Positions 34,952 through 44,054 of a DNA stretch of 64,000 bases are shown in pieces (the first letter of the stretch is position 1; each line of letters opens with the position of its first letter). The notes beneath the pieces were generated by a model. It searched no databases and was not told the origin of the DNA. It saw nothing but the letters and a program-made list of their open reading frames with translations. The translations under genes were made by a program, and so were the position numbers. Source of the stretch: Pseudomonas quebecensis. GTDB lineage: Bacteria > Pseudomonadota > Gammaproteobacteria > Pseudomonadales > Pseudomonadaceae. The stretch covers positions 1,240,001 through 1,304,000 of the forward strand of contig NZ_CP112866.1 in assembly GCF_026410085.1 (NCBI RefSeq), given 5' to 3'.

Positions 34952-37339
34952 ATGCCGTTGCAAGCCGTTCGCCCGAAAATCCTAGGCTTTATCAGTGAGC
35001 AGGCGTCGGCTTGGCTGGTGGCATTGGTGGTGCTGTTGGCCGGTTGCACCTTGACGGGTATCGTCGCCTGGGCCACTCACGACCTGTATCAGCAGCAGGT
35101 GCGCCAACGCTTTCAATTGCTGGTCAACGAACGCTATACCCGCCTGCAGGAGCGCTTCGAGGATCAGGAACAGCGCCTTAACAGCCTGCGGCGTTTCTTT
35201 CTCAATTCACAGCAAGTGTCCCGCGAAGAATTCGACGGGTTCACCCAGCCCTTGCTGCTGCGCGCCCGCGCTTACGCCTGGGCGCCGCGGGTGTTTCGCG
35301 AGCAGCGCAGCGAGTTCGAACGCCAGGTATCCCGCGATCGCGGTGTGGACTTTGTTATCCGTGAATTGAACACGGCGGGCGAGTTGGCCCCGGCGCCGCA
35401 ACGCGATGAATACGTGCCGGTGCTCTACAGCCAGACCCAGAGCCTGTTGGGTTCACCGCTGGGTTTTGATCTGCTCGCCCAGCCGCTGCGGCGCGCGACC
35501 CTTGAGCGCGCGCAAAAAAGTGGCAGGCTGGCGGTGTCGCAGCCCATGCAACTGGTGGGGGTGGAGCCGGCGTATGCCGCCGGGGTTTTGCTGGTAGCGC
35601 CGGTAAGCAACCAGGCGGGCAACGACCCACCCTACGGCTATGTGATGGCGGTGATCAGCATGCGCCAGTTGGTGGCCGACGGCTTGCCCAAGTCGCCACG
35701 CGACAACCTCGTCATGCAGATTGTGGATACATCCGATGTGCAACAACGCGTCCTGTATGAATCGAACAATGTCGTGGCCGACAGCCCTCTCGTCGGGGCT
35801 CGTCGTCTGACCCTGGGCGATCATGTCTATGCCCTGACCCTGCGCCCGAGCAAAGTGTTCGAACTGGCCAACCATTCCTCGTTGAGCGCCATCCTGATCA
35901 TGGGCGGCTTGCTCAGCCTGTTGCTCAGCGCCTTGCTCTACGTGCTCGTGAGCCAACGCCAGCGTGCCTTGAAGCTGGTGGAGCAGCGCACTGTGCAGTT
36001 GCGTCTGCGCGAGCAGGAGCTGCGCGGCGCACACGGCCAATTGCGCAGTGTGCTGAACGCGGCCACCCAGGTCGCGATCATTGCCACCGACCTGCGCGGT
36101 GTCATCAATACCTTCAACGCCGGCGCTGAAAAGATGCTCGGTTTTACCGCCGATCAGGTGGTGGGCAAGCTGACCCTGGAGAGCCTGCACCTGGCGACGG
36201 AGCTGGAAATGCGTTCCGCCAAGTTGGGCGTGGCCTTGGGCAAGCGCATCCCCGCGAGCCAGGCCATGCTGGTCGAAAGCCCCGACAGCCTGCACGAAGC
36301 CCGCGAGTGGACTCTGATCCGCGAGGACGGCAGCCCGTTGAACGTGAATATGCTCGGCACTGTGCTGCTCGATGACCATGGCTTGTGGGTGGGGCACCTG
36401 GCGATCTACCTGGACGTTACCGAACAGAAGCGCGCCTACGAAGCGCTGGCTGCACGGGATCGCCTGCTGAAAAAACTCAGTGCCCATGTGCCCGGCGGCA
36501 TCTTCCAGTTCACCCTGGAGCCTCAGGACAATTGGCGCTTCATCTATGCCAGCGACGGGATGCGCGATATCTACGAAATCGAAACCGGGTTGTTGCAGCA
36601 GGATGCCAAGCGCGTATTCGAGCGCATCCATCCGCTGGATGTGGAGCGGGTGCGCGCCTCGGTGCGCTTGTCGGCCCTGCAGTTGAGCCATTGGCGCGAG
36701 GAGTACCGGGTGTTGCTGCCTCAACGCGGCCTGCGCTGGATTCGCGGCGAGGCCACCCCGGAAGAGTTACCTGGCGGCGGTACGCTGTGGCACGGGTATG
36801 TGTCGGATATTTCCGATCTCAAACGAGTGGAGGAGGAGTTGCGGGCCTTGTCCATCACCGACTCGCTGACCGGTATTCACAACCGGCGCTACTTCCAGGA
36901 TCGCTTGCGCGCCGAAATCGCCAGGCTCAATCGAACCCACGGGGCACTGTCGGTGATCATGCTGGATATCGATCACTTCAAACGCATCAACGATAAGCAC
37001 GGCCATGCGGTGGGTGACGCAGTGCTGCAGGAGTTATGCGCGCGCATCAGCCAGCGTCTACGCCGCACCGACGTGTTCTGCCGTCTGGGCGGGGAGGAGT
37101 TCATGGTGCTGTGCCCTACCACCGATGCCGAACAGGCCTACAGCCTGGCAACGGATTTGTGGCAGTCGTTGCGCACCGCGCCGATGGATCCGGTGGGCGT
37201 TGTCACCGCCAGCTTTGGTGTGGCCAGCTGGCGGGGCGATGAAGGCGTCGATGGGTTGCTGCTGCGCGCCGACTCGGCGGTGTATGTGGCCAAGCAGGCG
37301 GGCAGGGACCGGGTTGAGGCCGAGAGGGCGCGGGCTTGA
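34952..37339 (+). CDS. Membrane diguanylate cyclase (CHASE-PAS-PAS-GGDEF)
   Basis: 795 residues. First membrane helix at about 20-42, periplasmic CHASE sensor (about 80-260), second helix about 310-333, PAS about 364-480, second PAS about 508-620, GGDEF about 631-795. The active-site motif is GGEEF (713-717) and the inhibitory RxxD site (RRTD) lies five residues before it, so it should make c-di-GMP with product feedback. No EAL domain. Input ligand unknown. ATG 34952 is used; the ribosome site is weak. Confidence 0.9.
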   Translation: MPLQAVRPKILGFISEQASAWLVALVVLLAGCTLTGIVAWATHDLYQQQVRQRFQLLVNERYTRLQERFEDQEQRLNSLRRFFLNSQQVSREEFDGFTQPLLLRARAYAWAPRVFREQRSEFERQVSRDRGVDFVIRELNTAGELAPAPQRDEYVPVLYSQTQSLLGSPLGFDLLAQPLRRATLERAQKSGRLAVSQPMQLVGVEPAYAAGVLLVAPVSNQAGNDPPYGYVMAVISMRQLVADGLPKSPRDNLVMQIVDTSDVQQRVLYESNNVVADSPLVGARRLTLGDHVYALTLRPSKVFELANHSSLSAILIMGGLLSLLLSALLYVLVSQRQRALKLVEQRTVQLRLREQELRGAHGQLRSVLNAATQVAIIATDLRGVINTFNAGAEKMLGFTADQVVGKLTLESLHLATELEMRSAKLGVALGKRIPASQAMLVESPDSLHEAREWTLIREDGSPLNVNMLGTVLLDDHGLWVGHLAIYLDVTEQKRAYEALAARDRLLKKLSAHVPGGIFQFTLEPQDNWRFIYASDGMRDIYEIETGLLQQDAKRVFERIHPLDVERVRASVRLSALQLSHWREEYRVLLPQRGLRWIRGEATPEELPGGGTLWHGYVSDISDLKRVEEELRALSITDSLTGIHNRRYFQDRLRAEIARLNRTHGALSVIMLDIDHFKRINDKHGHAVGDAVLQELCARISQRLRRTDVFCRLGGEEFMVLCPTTDAEQAYSLATDLWQSLRTAPMDPVGVVTASFGVASWRGDEGVDGLLLRADSAVYVAKQAGRDRVEAERARA

Positions 37340-37412
37340 AGGCATGTGGCAGAGGTGTCTACACCTGTCTTAATGGTTCACCGCAACAAGCCCCCCTCAG
37401 GCTAACGCTGTT

Positions 37413-38873
37413 TTAGAGCACCGGCGCCGCCGCCGTCAGTTTAGGCTGGCGGTACAGGTCCAGCAGGACCTGGTCGAGTACCGACGAAGCGCCCCATGGC
37501 TTGGGATCGTTGAGGATCGCCACTACCACCCAGGTGTTGCCGTTGTTGTCACGGCTGAACCCGGCGATGGCGCGCACGGTGTTCAACGTGCCCGTCTTGA
37601 CGTGCGCCTCGCCGCGCATGGCGGTCGTCTTCAAGCGCTTGCGCATGGTGCCATCGGTGCCGGCGATAGGCATCGAGCTGATGTATTCCGCCGCATACGG
37701 GCTCTTCCAGGCTGCCTGCAGCATGGCTGCCATTTCACGGGCGCTGACCCGTTCGGCGCGCGACAGGCCGGAGCCGTTCTCCATCACCAGGTGCGGCGCG
37801 GTGATGCCTTTTTTCGCCAGCCACTGGCGCACCACGCGCTGCGCGGCCTTGGCATCGTCGCCGTCGGCATCATTGCGGAACTGCGCGCCCAGGCTCAGGA
37901 ACAACTGCTGGGCCATGGTGTTGTTACTGTATTTGTTGATGTCGCGGATGATTTCCGCCAGGTCCGGCGAGAACGCGCGGGCCAGCACTTTGGCATCCTT
38001 GGGCACCGGCGCCTGGATATCGCGGCCCTGGATGCTGCCGCCCAGCTCCTTCCAGATTGCCCGCACTGCGCCGGCGGTATAGGTGGCGTGGTCGAGCAGC
38101 GACAGGTACGTCTGTGAACTGCAGCCGTCGGCCAGTTGGCCACTGACGGTCACGGTCACGCTGCCATCGGCGGCGGTCACCGGGTTGTAGCGCACATCCC
38201 CGGTGCATTGCTTGGCGTTGGAAACCTTGACCTGATTGTCGATACGGATGCTCGCAATCGGCGGCTCCACCGAAACCAGCACCCGGCCGCCATCATTGCG
38301 TGTCACGAAACGCAAGGCCTTGAGGTTGACCAGCAAGGCATCGGGTTTGACCAGGAATGGCTTGTTTTCGTCGTTGCCATCGTCGTTGAACTCCGGCAAT
38401 TGCGGCGGAATAAAGAAGCCGCGGTCCAGCACCAGGTCGCCGGTAACCTGCTGCACACCGTTGGCGCGCAGGTCGCGCATCAGCAACCAGAGTTTTTCCA
38501 TGTTCAGCTTGGGATCACCACCGCCCTTGAGGTACAGGTTGCCATGCAATACGCCACCGCTGAGGGTGCCGTCGGTGTAGAACTCGGTTTTCCACTGATG
38601 GTTGGGGCCGAGCATTTCCAGGGCCGCGTAGGTGGTGACCAGCTTCATGGTGGAGGCCGGGTTCACCGACACGTCGGCGTTGAACACGGTCGGCGTGCCC
38701 GGACCGTTGAGCGGCAGCATAACCAGGGATAACGCAGTATTTTGCAGTTTGGCTTTTTGCAGGGCCTGCGCGACGTTGGGCGGCAGGGTGGTATTGATCG
38801 GGGCGGCGGTGACGGAAAAGGCCAGTGGCAAAAGAAAACCGGCCAGTAACAGGGGACGCAAAGATTTGATCAT
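37413..38873 (-). CDS. dacB: D-alanyl-D-alanine carboxypeptidase/endopeptidase PBP4
   Basis: 486 residues, S13 peptidase with signal peptide (MIKSLRPLLLAGFLLPLAFS...). The three penicillin-binding motifs are intact: S74-TMK77, SNN within YSNNTMAQ, and KTG in HVKTGTL. It trims and cleaves peptidoglycan cross-links in the periplasm. Confidence 0.94.
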   Translation of the reverse strand: MIKSLRPLLLAGFLLPLAFSVTAAPINTTLPPNVAQALQKAKLQNTALSLVMLPLNGPGTPTVFNADVSVNPASTMKLVTTYAALEMLGPNHQWKTEFYTDGTLSGGVLHGNLYLKGGGDPKLNMEKLWLLMRDLRANGVQQVTGDLVLDRGFFIPPQLPEFNDDGNDENKPFLVKPDALLVNLKALRFVTRNDGGRVLVSVEPPIASIRIDNQVKVSNAKQCTGDVRYNPVTAADGSVTVTVSGQLADGCSSQTYLSLLDHATYTAGAVRAIWKELGGSIQGRDIQAPVPKDAKVLARAFSPDLAEIIRDINKYSNNTMAQQLFLSLGAQFRNDADGDDAKAAQRVVRQWLAKKGITAPHLVMENGSGLSRAERVSAREMAAMLQAAWKSPYAAEYISSMPIAGTDGTMRKRLKTTAMRGEAHVKTGTLNTVRAIAGFSRDNNGNTWVVVAILNDPKPWGASSVLDQVLLDLYRQPKLTAAAPVL

Positions 38874-39111
38874 AAAGAGTAAAACCCTACTGCTGAGGGA
38901 GGGTGAAAAAGGCGAGGGGACAATAAGAAAAATCCCTCAATGGTCATGAAAGTGTCGGCATTATGCCCCAAGGCGGGCGTATTTGTAGCTGAACGATAGC
39001 TGGAAATCGGCGTTTTTTTTCCAGCAGAATGCCGCCTGTCCCAGAGAGTCGGGCAATCGTCGCCTTAAACTGCTAAAGTGCCGGCCGTTATTACTTAAGA
39101 GGACTGTTCCA

Positions 39112-39456
39112 ATGGCGACTAACCGTTCCCAGCGTCTGCGCAAAAAACTGTGCGTTGATGAATTTCAAGAGCTGGGTTTCGAACTGAACCTGGACTTCAA
39201 AGAAGGCCTGAGTGAAGAAGCTATCGACGCTTTCCTCGAAGCATTCATCAAAGAAGCCATGGAAGCCAACGGTCTGGGCTACGTCGGCGGCGATGACTAC
39301 GGTCTGGTTTGCCTGCAGAAGCGTGGCTCGGTTTCCGAAGAGCAGCGCGCTGCCGTTGAAGCCTGGCTGAAAACCCGTTCCGAGCTGACCAAGGCTGAAG
39401 TCAGCCCGCTGCTGGACGTGTGGTATCCGGAAAAGCCGATCAATTCCAAGAATTGA
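39112..39456 (+). CDS. yggL: YggL-family 50S ribosome-associated protein
   Basis: 114-residue DUF469 protein, opening MATNRSQRLRKKLCVDEFQE, with FIKEAMEANGLGYVGGDD. E. coli YggL associates with the large ribosomal subunit; precise role unknown. AAGAGG precedes the ATG. The hairpin repeat at 39465 follows its stop. Confidence 0.92.
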   Translation: MATNRSQRLRKKLCVDEFQELGFELNLDFKEGLSEEAIDAFLEAFIKEAMEANGLGYVGGDDYGLVCLQKRGSVSEEQRAAVEAWLKTRSELTKAEVSPLLDVWYPEKPINSKN

Positions 39457-39464
39457 AGCGGTAA

Positions 39465-39525
39465 GTTACAAGCTTCAAGCCGCAAGCTCATGTGGCTTGA
39501 AGCTTGAAGCTTGAAGCTTGCAGCT
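39465..39525. repeat. AAGCTTCAAGC-type hairpin repeat, copy 2
   Basis: acaagcttcaagccgcaagc is mirrored by ggcttgaagcttgaagcttg. Same family as 12722-12794 and 52327-52372. It lies between the convergent yggL and benE ends and can serve as terminator for both. Confidence 0.8.
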
Positions 39526-39530
39526 AACCC

Positions 39531-40718
39531 CTACCTCCGCCCATTCAGAATCAGCAGCGTCAACACCCCCGCCACAATCCCCCAGAACGCCGAGCCGATG
39601 GAAAACAGCGTCAAGCCTGACGCGGTGACCATGAAGGTGATCAGCGCCGCTTCCCTCTCCCTGGGTTCATTCATCGCAATGCTCAAGCCGTTGATGATCG
39701 AGCCGAACAACGCCAACGCCGCAATCGACAGCACCAGTTCCTTGGGCAACGCTGCGAACAACGCCGCCAATGTCGCGCCGAACACACCGGCGATGCCGTA
39801 GAACGCGCCGCACCAGACCGCCGCCGTGTAACGTTTGTTACGGTCCTCGTGGGCGTGAGGCCCGGTGCAGATGGCCGCGCTGATCGCCGCCAGGTTGATG
39901 CCGTGGGAGCCGAACGGCGACAGCACCAACGAGGCCAGGCCGGTGGCGGTGATCAGCGGCGAGGCCGGCACGTTGTAGCCATCGGCGCGTAACACCGCCA
40001 CGCCCGGCATGTTCTGCGAGGTCATCGCCACCACAAACAGCGGAATGCCGATGCTGATGGTGGCCGCCAGCGAGAAGTGCGGCGTGGTCCACACCGGCGT
40101 GGCGACTTCCAACTCAAACCCGCTGAAGTCCAGCAGCCCCATCGCCCCCGACAGCAGGGTGCCGATGATCAGCGCGGCGAGCACGGCATAGCGCGGCGAC
40201 AGGCGTTTGATGATCAGGTAGGTGAAGAACATCCCCAGCACCAGGCCGGTGCGATGCTGGGCGGCGACGAAAATCTCGCTGCCGATCTTGAACAGAATGC
40301 CGGCCAGCAACGCCGCCGCCAGCGACGCTGGAATACGCTTGACCAGTTTTTCAAAACTGCCGGTCAAGCCGCACAGCGTCACCAGCACCGCACAGGTGAT
40401 GTAAGCGCCAATGGCTTCACCGTAGCTCACGCCGCCCAGACTGGTGATCAACAGCGCCGCGCCGGGAGTGGACCAGGCGATGGTGATCGGCGTGCGGTAA
40501 CGCAGGGACAGGCCGATGCTGCACACCGCCATGCCGATGGAGATCGCCCAGATCCATGAAGAGATCTGCGCCGTGGTCAATCCGGCGGCCTGCCCGGCCT
40601 GGAACATCAGTACCAGGGAACTGGTGTAGCCGGTCATCATGGCGATAAAGCCGGCGACAACGGCCGATGGGGAAGTGTCCGCCAGCGGGCGCAGGCGCGC
40701 TTGGGTGGCTTCGGTCAT
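39531..40718 (-). CDS. BenE-family benzoate/H+ symporter-like transporter
   Basis: 395-residue inner-membrane protein with about twelve hydrophobic segments, matching BenE-type transporters (SAVVAGFIAMMTGYTSSLVLMFQAGQAAG at the N-terminus; NMPGVAVLRADGYNVPASPLI in the middle). The family carries benzoate, but with no benzoate genes here and purine-catabolism genes two genes on, the substrate is open. Divergent from a GntR regulator. Confidence 0.88.
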   Translation of the reverse strand: MTEATQARLRPLADTSPSAVVAGFIAMMTGYTSSLVLMFQAGQAAGLTTAQISSWIWAISIGMAVCSIGLSLRYRTPITIAWSTPGAALLITSLGGVSYGEAIGAYITCAVLVTLCGLTGSFEKLVKRIPASLAAALLAGILFKIGSEIFVAAQHRTGLVLGMFFTYLIIKRLSPRYAVLAALIIGTLLSGAMGLLDFSGFELEVATPVWTTPHFSLAATISIGIPLFVVAMTSQNMPGVAVLRADGYNVPASPLITATGLASLVLSPFGSHGINLAAISAAICTGPHAHEDRNKRYTAAVWCGAFYGIAGVFGATLAALFAALPKELVLSIAALALFGSIINGLSIAMNEPREREAALITFMVTASGLTLFSIGSAFWGIVAGVLTLLILNGRR

Positions 40719-40845
40719 GGAAAGGTGTTCCTTTTACCTGGGTTTGGCCGGTGGAGGTGCGGATTCAAGCCTAAACTCAAACGCTGATACCCATTGCAAT
40801 ACAGCCGGCGGCGCAAACAGCCGTACAGTGTGTTGGCTCATTGGG

Positions 40846-40855
40846 TTGTGTACAA
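40846..40855. promoter_or_regulatory. Candidate GntR/FCD operator
   Basis: ttgtgtacaa, an inverted pair of ttgt/acaa half-sites within the benE-gntR divergent gap, of the form FCD-type GntR regulators often bind. Inferred from symmetry and position only. Confidence 0.5.
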
Positions 40856-40943
40856 TGTGCCCTGTTTTTAGCGGATACTTGCCAGCGACCCGCTGTTGCC
40901 GTATTACCGATAATTCGCCGCCGTTCTCCAAACCCGAGTGCCC

Positions 40944-41708
40944 ATGAACGAACAGTTGCAACCTCTCAAGAAACAACCGCGTGCCGGCAAGGCCGGTCGC
41001 AGCGGAACCCAGGACGATATCGTCTACGCGCATATTTTCGAGGCCATCCTTGAACAACGCCTGGCACCCGGCACTAAATTGAGCGAAGAGGCACTGGGCG
41101 AAATCTTTGGCGTAAGCCGCACCATCATTCGTCGCGCCCTGTCGCGACTGGCCCATGAAGGCGTGGTGTTGCTGCGACCCAATCGCGGCGCGGTGGTGGC
41201 CAGCCCGAGCGTGGAAGAAGCGCGCCAAGTGTTCCTGGCCCGGCGGCTGGTGGAGCGAGCGATTACCGAATTGGCGGTGCAGCATGCTACCGCCGAGCAA
41301 CTGGCCGAGTTGCGCCAGATGGTCAACGACGAGCGCGACAGCTTTTCCCGTGGCGATCGCGGTGCCGGTATCCGCCTCTCCGGCGAATTCCACCTCAAGC
41401 TGGCCGAAGCGGCGAAGAACGCACCGCTGATCAGCTTCCAGCGCAGCCTGGTGTCCCAGACCTCGCTGATTATCGCCCAGTACGAAAGCGGTAACCGTTC
41501 CCACTGTTCCTACGATGAACACACGCAGTTGATCGATGCGATCGAAGCCCGCGACGCGGTATTGGCGGTGAACCTGATGATGCATCACATGGATCACATC
41601 GACAGCAAGCTCAACCTCGACGAAGAGAGCGCGTCGGATGATCTGCATGCGGTGTTCTCGCATCTGTTGCAGACCAAAAAGCCTGGGCGTTCCTCGATAA
41701 AGCTGTAA
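40944..41708 (+). CDS. GntR-family regulator (FCD type)
   Basis: 254 residues: basic N-terminal tail, winged helix (about 30-95; LSEEALGEIFGVSRTIIRRALSRLAHEGVV) and FCD ligand domain (about 100-235) with candidate metal histidines in SGEFHLKLAE and MMHHMDHID. It lies between benE and the guaD-xdh operon and could control either. ATG 40944; an in-frame GTG lies six bases earlier. Confidence 0.9.
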   Translation: MNEQLQPLKKQPRAGKAGRSGTQDDIVYAHIFEAILEQRLAPGTKLSEEALGEIFGVSRTIIRRALSRLAHEGVVLLRPNRGAVVASPSVEEARQVFLARRLVERAITELAVQHATAEQLAELRQMVNDERDSFSRGDRGAGIRLSGEFHLKLAEAAKNAPLISFQRSLVSQTSLIIAQYESGNRSHCSYDEHTQLIDAIEARDAVLAVNLMMHHMDHIDSKLNLDEESASDDLHAVFSHLLQTKKPGRSSIKL

Positions 41709-41731
41709 TTTTCCTGATGTGCCAGGGACAA

Positions 41732-41770
41732 AATGTGGGAGGGGGCAAGCCCCCTCCCACATTGTTTTTG
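41732..41770 (+). terminator. REP palindrome acting as terminator
   Basis: aatgtgggaggggg / ccccctcccacatt, a perfect 14-base stem with loop caag, followed by gttttt. It carries the REP core seen at 5262 and 43961 and lies between the convergent gntR and guaD ends. Confidence 0.85.
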
Positions 41771-41784
41771 TGCTGTGGCCGAGA

Positions 41785-43089
41785 TCAGCGCTGGTGCACC
41801 AGTTGGCCGGCGGCATAGGTCTGCAGCACCGCCCGGTCATCCCCCAGGGTCATCAATACAAATAACGTCTCGTCGATACTGTTGGACTGCTTCAGGCGGT
41901 AGCTGAGCAGTGGTGTGGCGTTGTAGTCCAGCACCAGGAAGTCCGCGTCCGTGCCCGGCTGCAACGTGCCGATTTTGTCTTCCAGGCGCAGCGCCCGTGC
42001 ACCGCCCAGGGTGGCCAGGTACAGCGATTTGAACGGGCTCAACCGCGCGCCCTGCAACTGCATAACCTTGTAGGCTTCGTTAAGGGTTTGCAGCAGCGAG
42101 AAACTGGTGCCGCCTCCCACATCGGTGCCCAGGCCGACATTCAGTTTGTGCTTCTCGGCCATCGGCAAGTTGAACAGTCCGCTGCCCAGGAACAGGTTCG
42201 AGGTCGGGCAAAAGGCGACTGCCGAGCCGGTTTGCGCCAGCCGTGCGCATTCGTCGTCGCACAGGTGCACGCCGTGGGCAAACACCGAGCGCTCGCCCAG
42301 CAGCTGGTAATGGTCGTACACGTCCAGGTAGCCGCTGCGCTCCGGGAATAGTTCTTTCACCCACTGCACTTCCTGCAGGTTCTCGCTGATGTGTGTCTGC
42401 ATATACAGATCCGGATATTCCCCCAGCAGCTGCCCGGCCAGTGACAATTGCTCCGGCGTGCTGGTAGGGGCGAAGCGTGGCGTGACCGCGTAATGCAGGC
42501 GGCCTTTGCCGTGCCAGCGCTCAATCAGGGTTTTGCTGTCCTGATAGCTGGACTCGGGCGTGTCGGTCAGATAATCCGGGGCGTTGCGGTCCATCATCAC
42601 CTTGCCGGCGATCATGCGCAGGTCGAGCTTCTCGGCTGCTTCGAAAAACGCGTTCACCGATTGTGGGTGCACGCTGCCGAACACCAATGCGGTGGTGGTG
42701 CCGTTGCGCAGCAGTTCCTTGATGAAAATATCCGCTACTTGCTCGGCGTGGGCCTTATCGGCGAATTGGCTTTCGCAGGGGAAGGTGTACGTGTTGAGCC
42801 AATCCAGCAACTGTTCGCCATAAGCGCCAACCATGCCGGTCTGCGGCAAATGGATATGGGTGTCGATCAGGCCGGGGGTGATCAACGCGTCCTGGTAATG
42901 GGTCACGTCGATATCGGCCGGCAGCGTCGGCAGCAAGTCGCCGGCGTGCCCGACGGCGCTGATGCGGCCGTTGTCGATCACCAGCAGGCCGTCTTCGAAA
43001 TACTCATAGGAGGCTTCGATCCCCACCTCGGCGGGGTCGGCGATGCTGTGCAGGATGGCGGCGCGGTAGGCTTTGCGAGTCAAAGGCAT
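41785..43089 (-). CDS. guaD: Guanine deaminase
   Basis: 434-residue amidohydrolase converting guanine to xanthine, the substrate of the XDH encoded beside it. Metal and active-site motifs: TPGLIDTHIHLPQ, QTHISENLQEVQW, FAHGVHLCDDE and GLGTDVGGGTSFS. Starts seven bases after xdhC. ATG 43089 gives the usual MPLTRKAYRAAILH opening. Confidence 0.94.
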   Translation of the reverse strand: MPLTRKAYRAAILHSIADPAEVGIEASYEYFEDGLLVIDNGRISAVGHAGDLLPTLPADIDVTHYQDALITPGLIDTHIHLPQTGMVGAYGEQLLDWLNTYTFPCESQFADKAHAEQVADIFIKELLRNGTTTALVFGSVHPQSVNAFFEAAEKLDLRMIAGKVMMDRNAPDYLTDTPESSYQDSKTLIERWHGKGRLHYAVTPRFAPTSTPEQLSLAGQLLGEYPDLYMQTHISENLQEVQWVKELFPERSGYLDVYDHYQLLGERSVFAHGVHLCDDECARLAQTGSAVAFCPTSNLFLGSGLFNLPMAEKHKLNVGLGTDVGGGTSFSLLQTLNEAYKVMQLQGARLSPFKSLYLATLGGARALRLEDKIGTLQPGTDADFLVLDYNATPLLSYRLKQSNSIDETLFVLMTLGDDRAVLQTYAAGQLVHQR

Positions 43090-43096
43090 GGTGGTC

Positions 43097-43939
43097 TCAA
43101 TGGGTAGCTTGGCTGCGGCGTGACACCGGCAGCAGTTTGGCAATGGGTTCGGCGCTTGCGTTGTTCTGGCCGAAATTGGCGTTATAGGTGGCGATGATTT
43201 CGCCGGCGATGGAGATGGCGATCTCCACCGGTAATTTGCCCTTCACCTCGGCGAGGCCCATGGGGCAGCGCATGCGTTGCAGTTGGGCGGTGTCGAAGCC
43301 GCGATCACGCAGGCGGTGTTCGAACTTGACGCGTTTGGTCTGCGAGCCGATCAGGCCGAAGTAGGCGAAATCGTTGCGTTTGAGCAAGGCCGCGCTGAGT
43401 TCCAGGTCGAGGGCGTGATTGTGGGTCATGACGATGCAGTAACTGCCCACCGGCAAGTCGGCGATTTCGTCGACCGGTTCTTCGCTGACGATTTTACGCA
43501 CGCCCTCGGGGATCTGTTGCGGAAACTCCTGCTCGCGCGAATCGATCCAGCGCACTCGGCACGGCAGGCCTGCCAGCAACGGCACCAGCGCGCGGCCCAC
43601 ATGGCCGGCGCCGAACACCGCAATCTGCGCCTGCACCTGGCCCATGGGTTCGAACAGCAGCACGGTGACGCCACCGCAGCATTGGCCCAGGCTCGCGCCC
43701 AGGCTGAAGCGCTCCAGGTGGGTGTTCTGCTGGCCACGGGCAAGCATCTCGCGGGCGATCTGCATCGCTTTGTATTCCAGGTGCCCGCCGCCGATGGTGT
43801 CGAAGGTCTGGGCGGCGCTGATGACCATCTTGGAACCGGCATTGCGGGGCGTGGAGCCGAGTTCTTCGATGATGGTCACCAGGACGCAGGGTTCGCCCTG
43901 GTTCTGCAGGTCGGCGAGGGCGCTGATCCAGTTATTCAT
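43097..43939 (-). CDS. xdhC: Xanthine dehydrogenase accessory protein XdhC
   Basis: 280-residue protein that binds and sulfurates the molybdenum cofactor and inserts it into XdhB. Family sequence: EPCVLVTIIEELGSTPRNAGSKM and FGAGHVGRALVPLL. ATG 43939 with AAGAGG five bases upstream; an in-frame GTG lies six bases earlier. Separated from xdhB by a REP pair, which may lower its expression relative to xdhAB. Confidence 0.94.
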   Translation of the reverse strand: MNNWISALADLQNQGEPCVLVTIIEELGSTPRNAGSKMVISAAQTFDTIGGGHLEYKAMQIAREMLARGQQNTHLERFSLGASLGQCCGGVTVLLFEPMGQVQAQIAVFGAGHVGRALVPLLAGLPCRVRWIDSREQEFPQQIPEGVRKIVSEEPVDEIADLPVGSYCIVMTHNHALDLELSAALLKRNDFAYFGLIGSQTKRVKFEHRLRDRGFDTAQLQRMRCPMGLAEVKGKLPVEIAISIAGEIIATYNANFGQNNASAEPIAKLLPVSRRSQATH

Positions 43940-43960
43940 AGTCACCTCTTGTGGTGTCCT

Positions 43961-44046
43961 GTCAGGCCGCTATCGGGGCAAGCCCCTCCCACATTTGAAA
44001 GCATTCGCAGATCACTATGTGGAAGGGGCTTGCCCCCGATGGCAGC
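43961..44046. repeat. Inverted pair of REP elements inside the xdh operon
   Basis: ctatcggggcaagcccctcc on the left and ggaaggggcttgcccccgat on the right, separated by about 40 bases: the same core as 5262 and 41732, in opposite orientations (REPIN layout). It lies in the xdhB-xdhC gap. Confidence 0.85.
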
Positions 44047-44054
44047 ACCTCGAT

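Noticed and set aside
40734..41840. Minus-strand open frame opposite the GntR gene
   Set aside because: Antisense to a clear GntR/FCD regulator; no family sequence.
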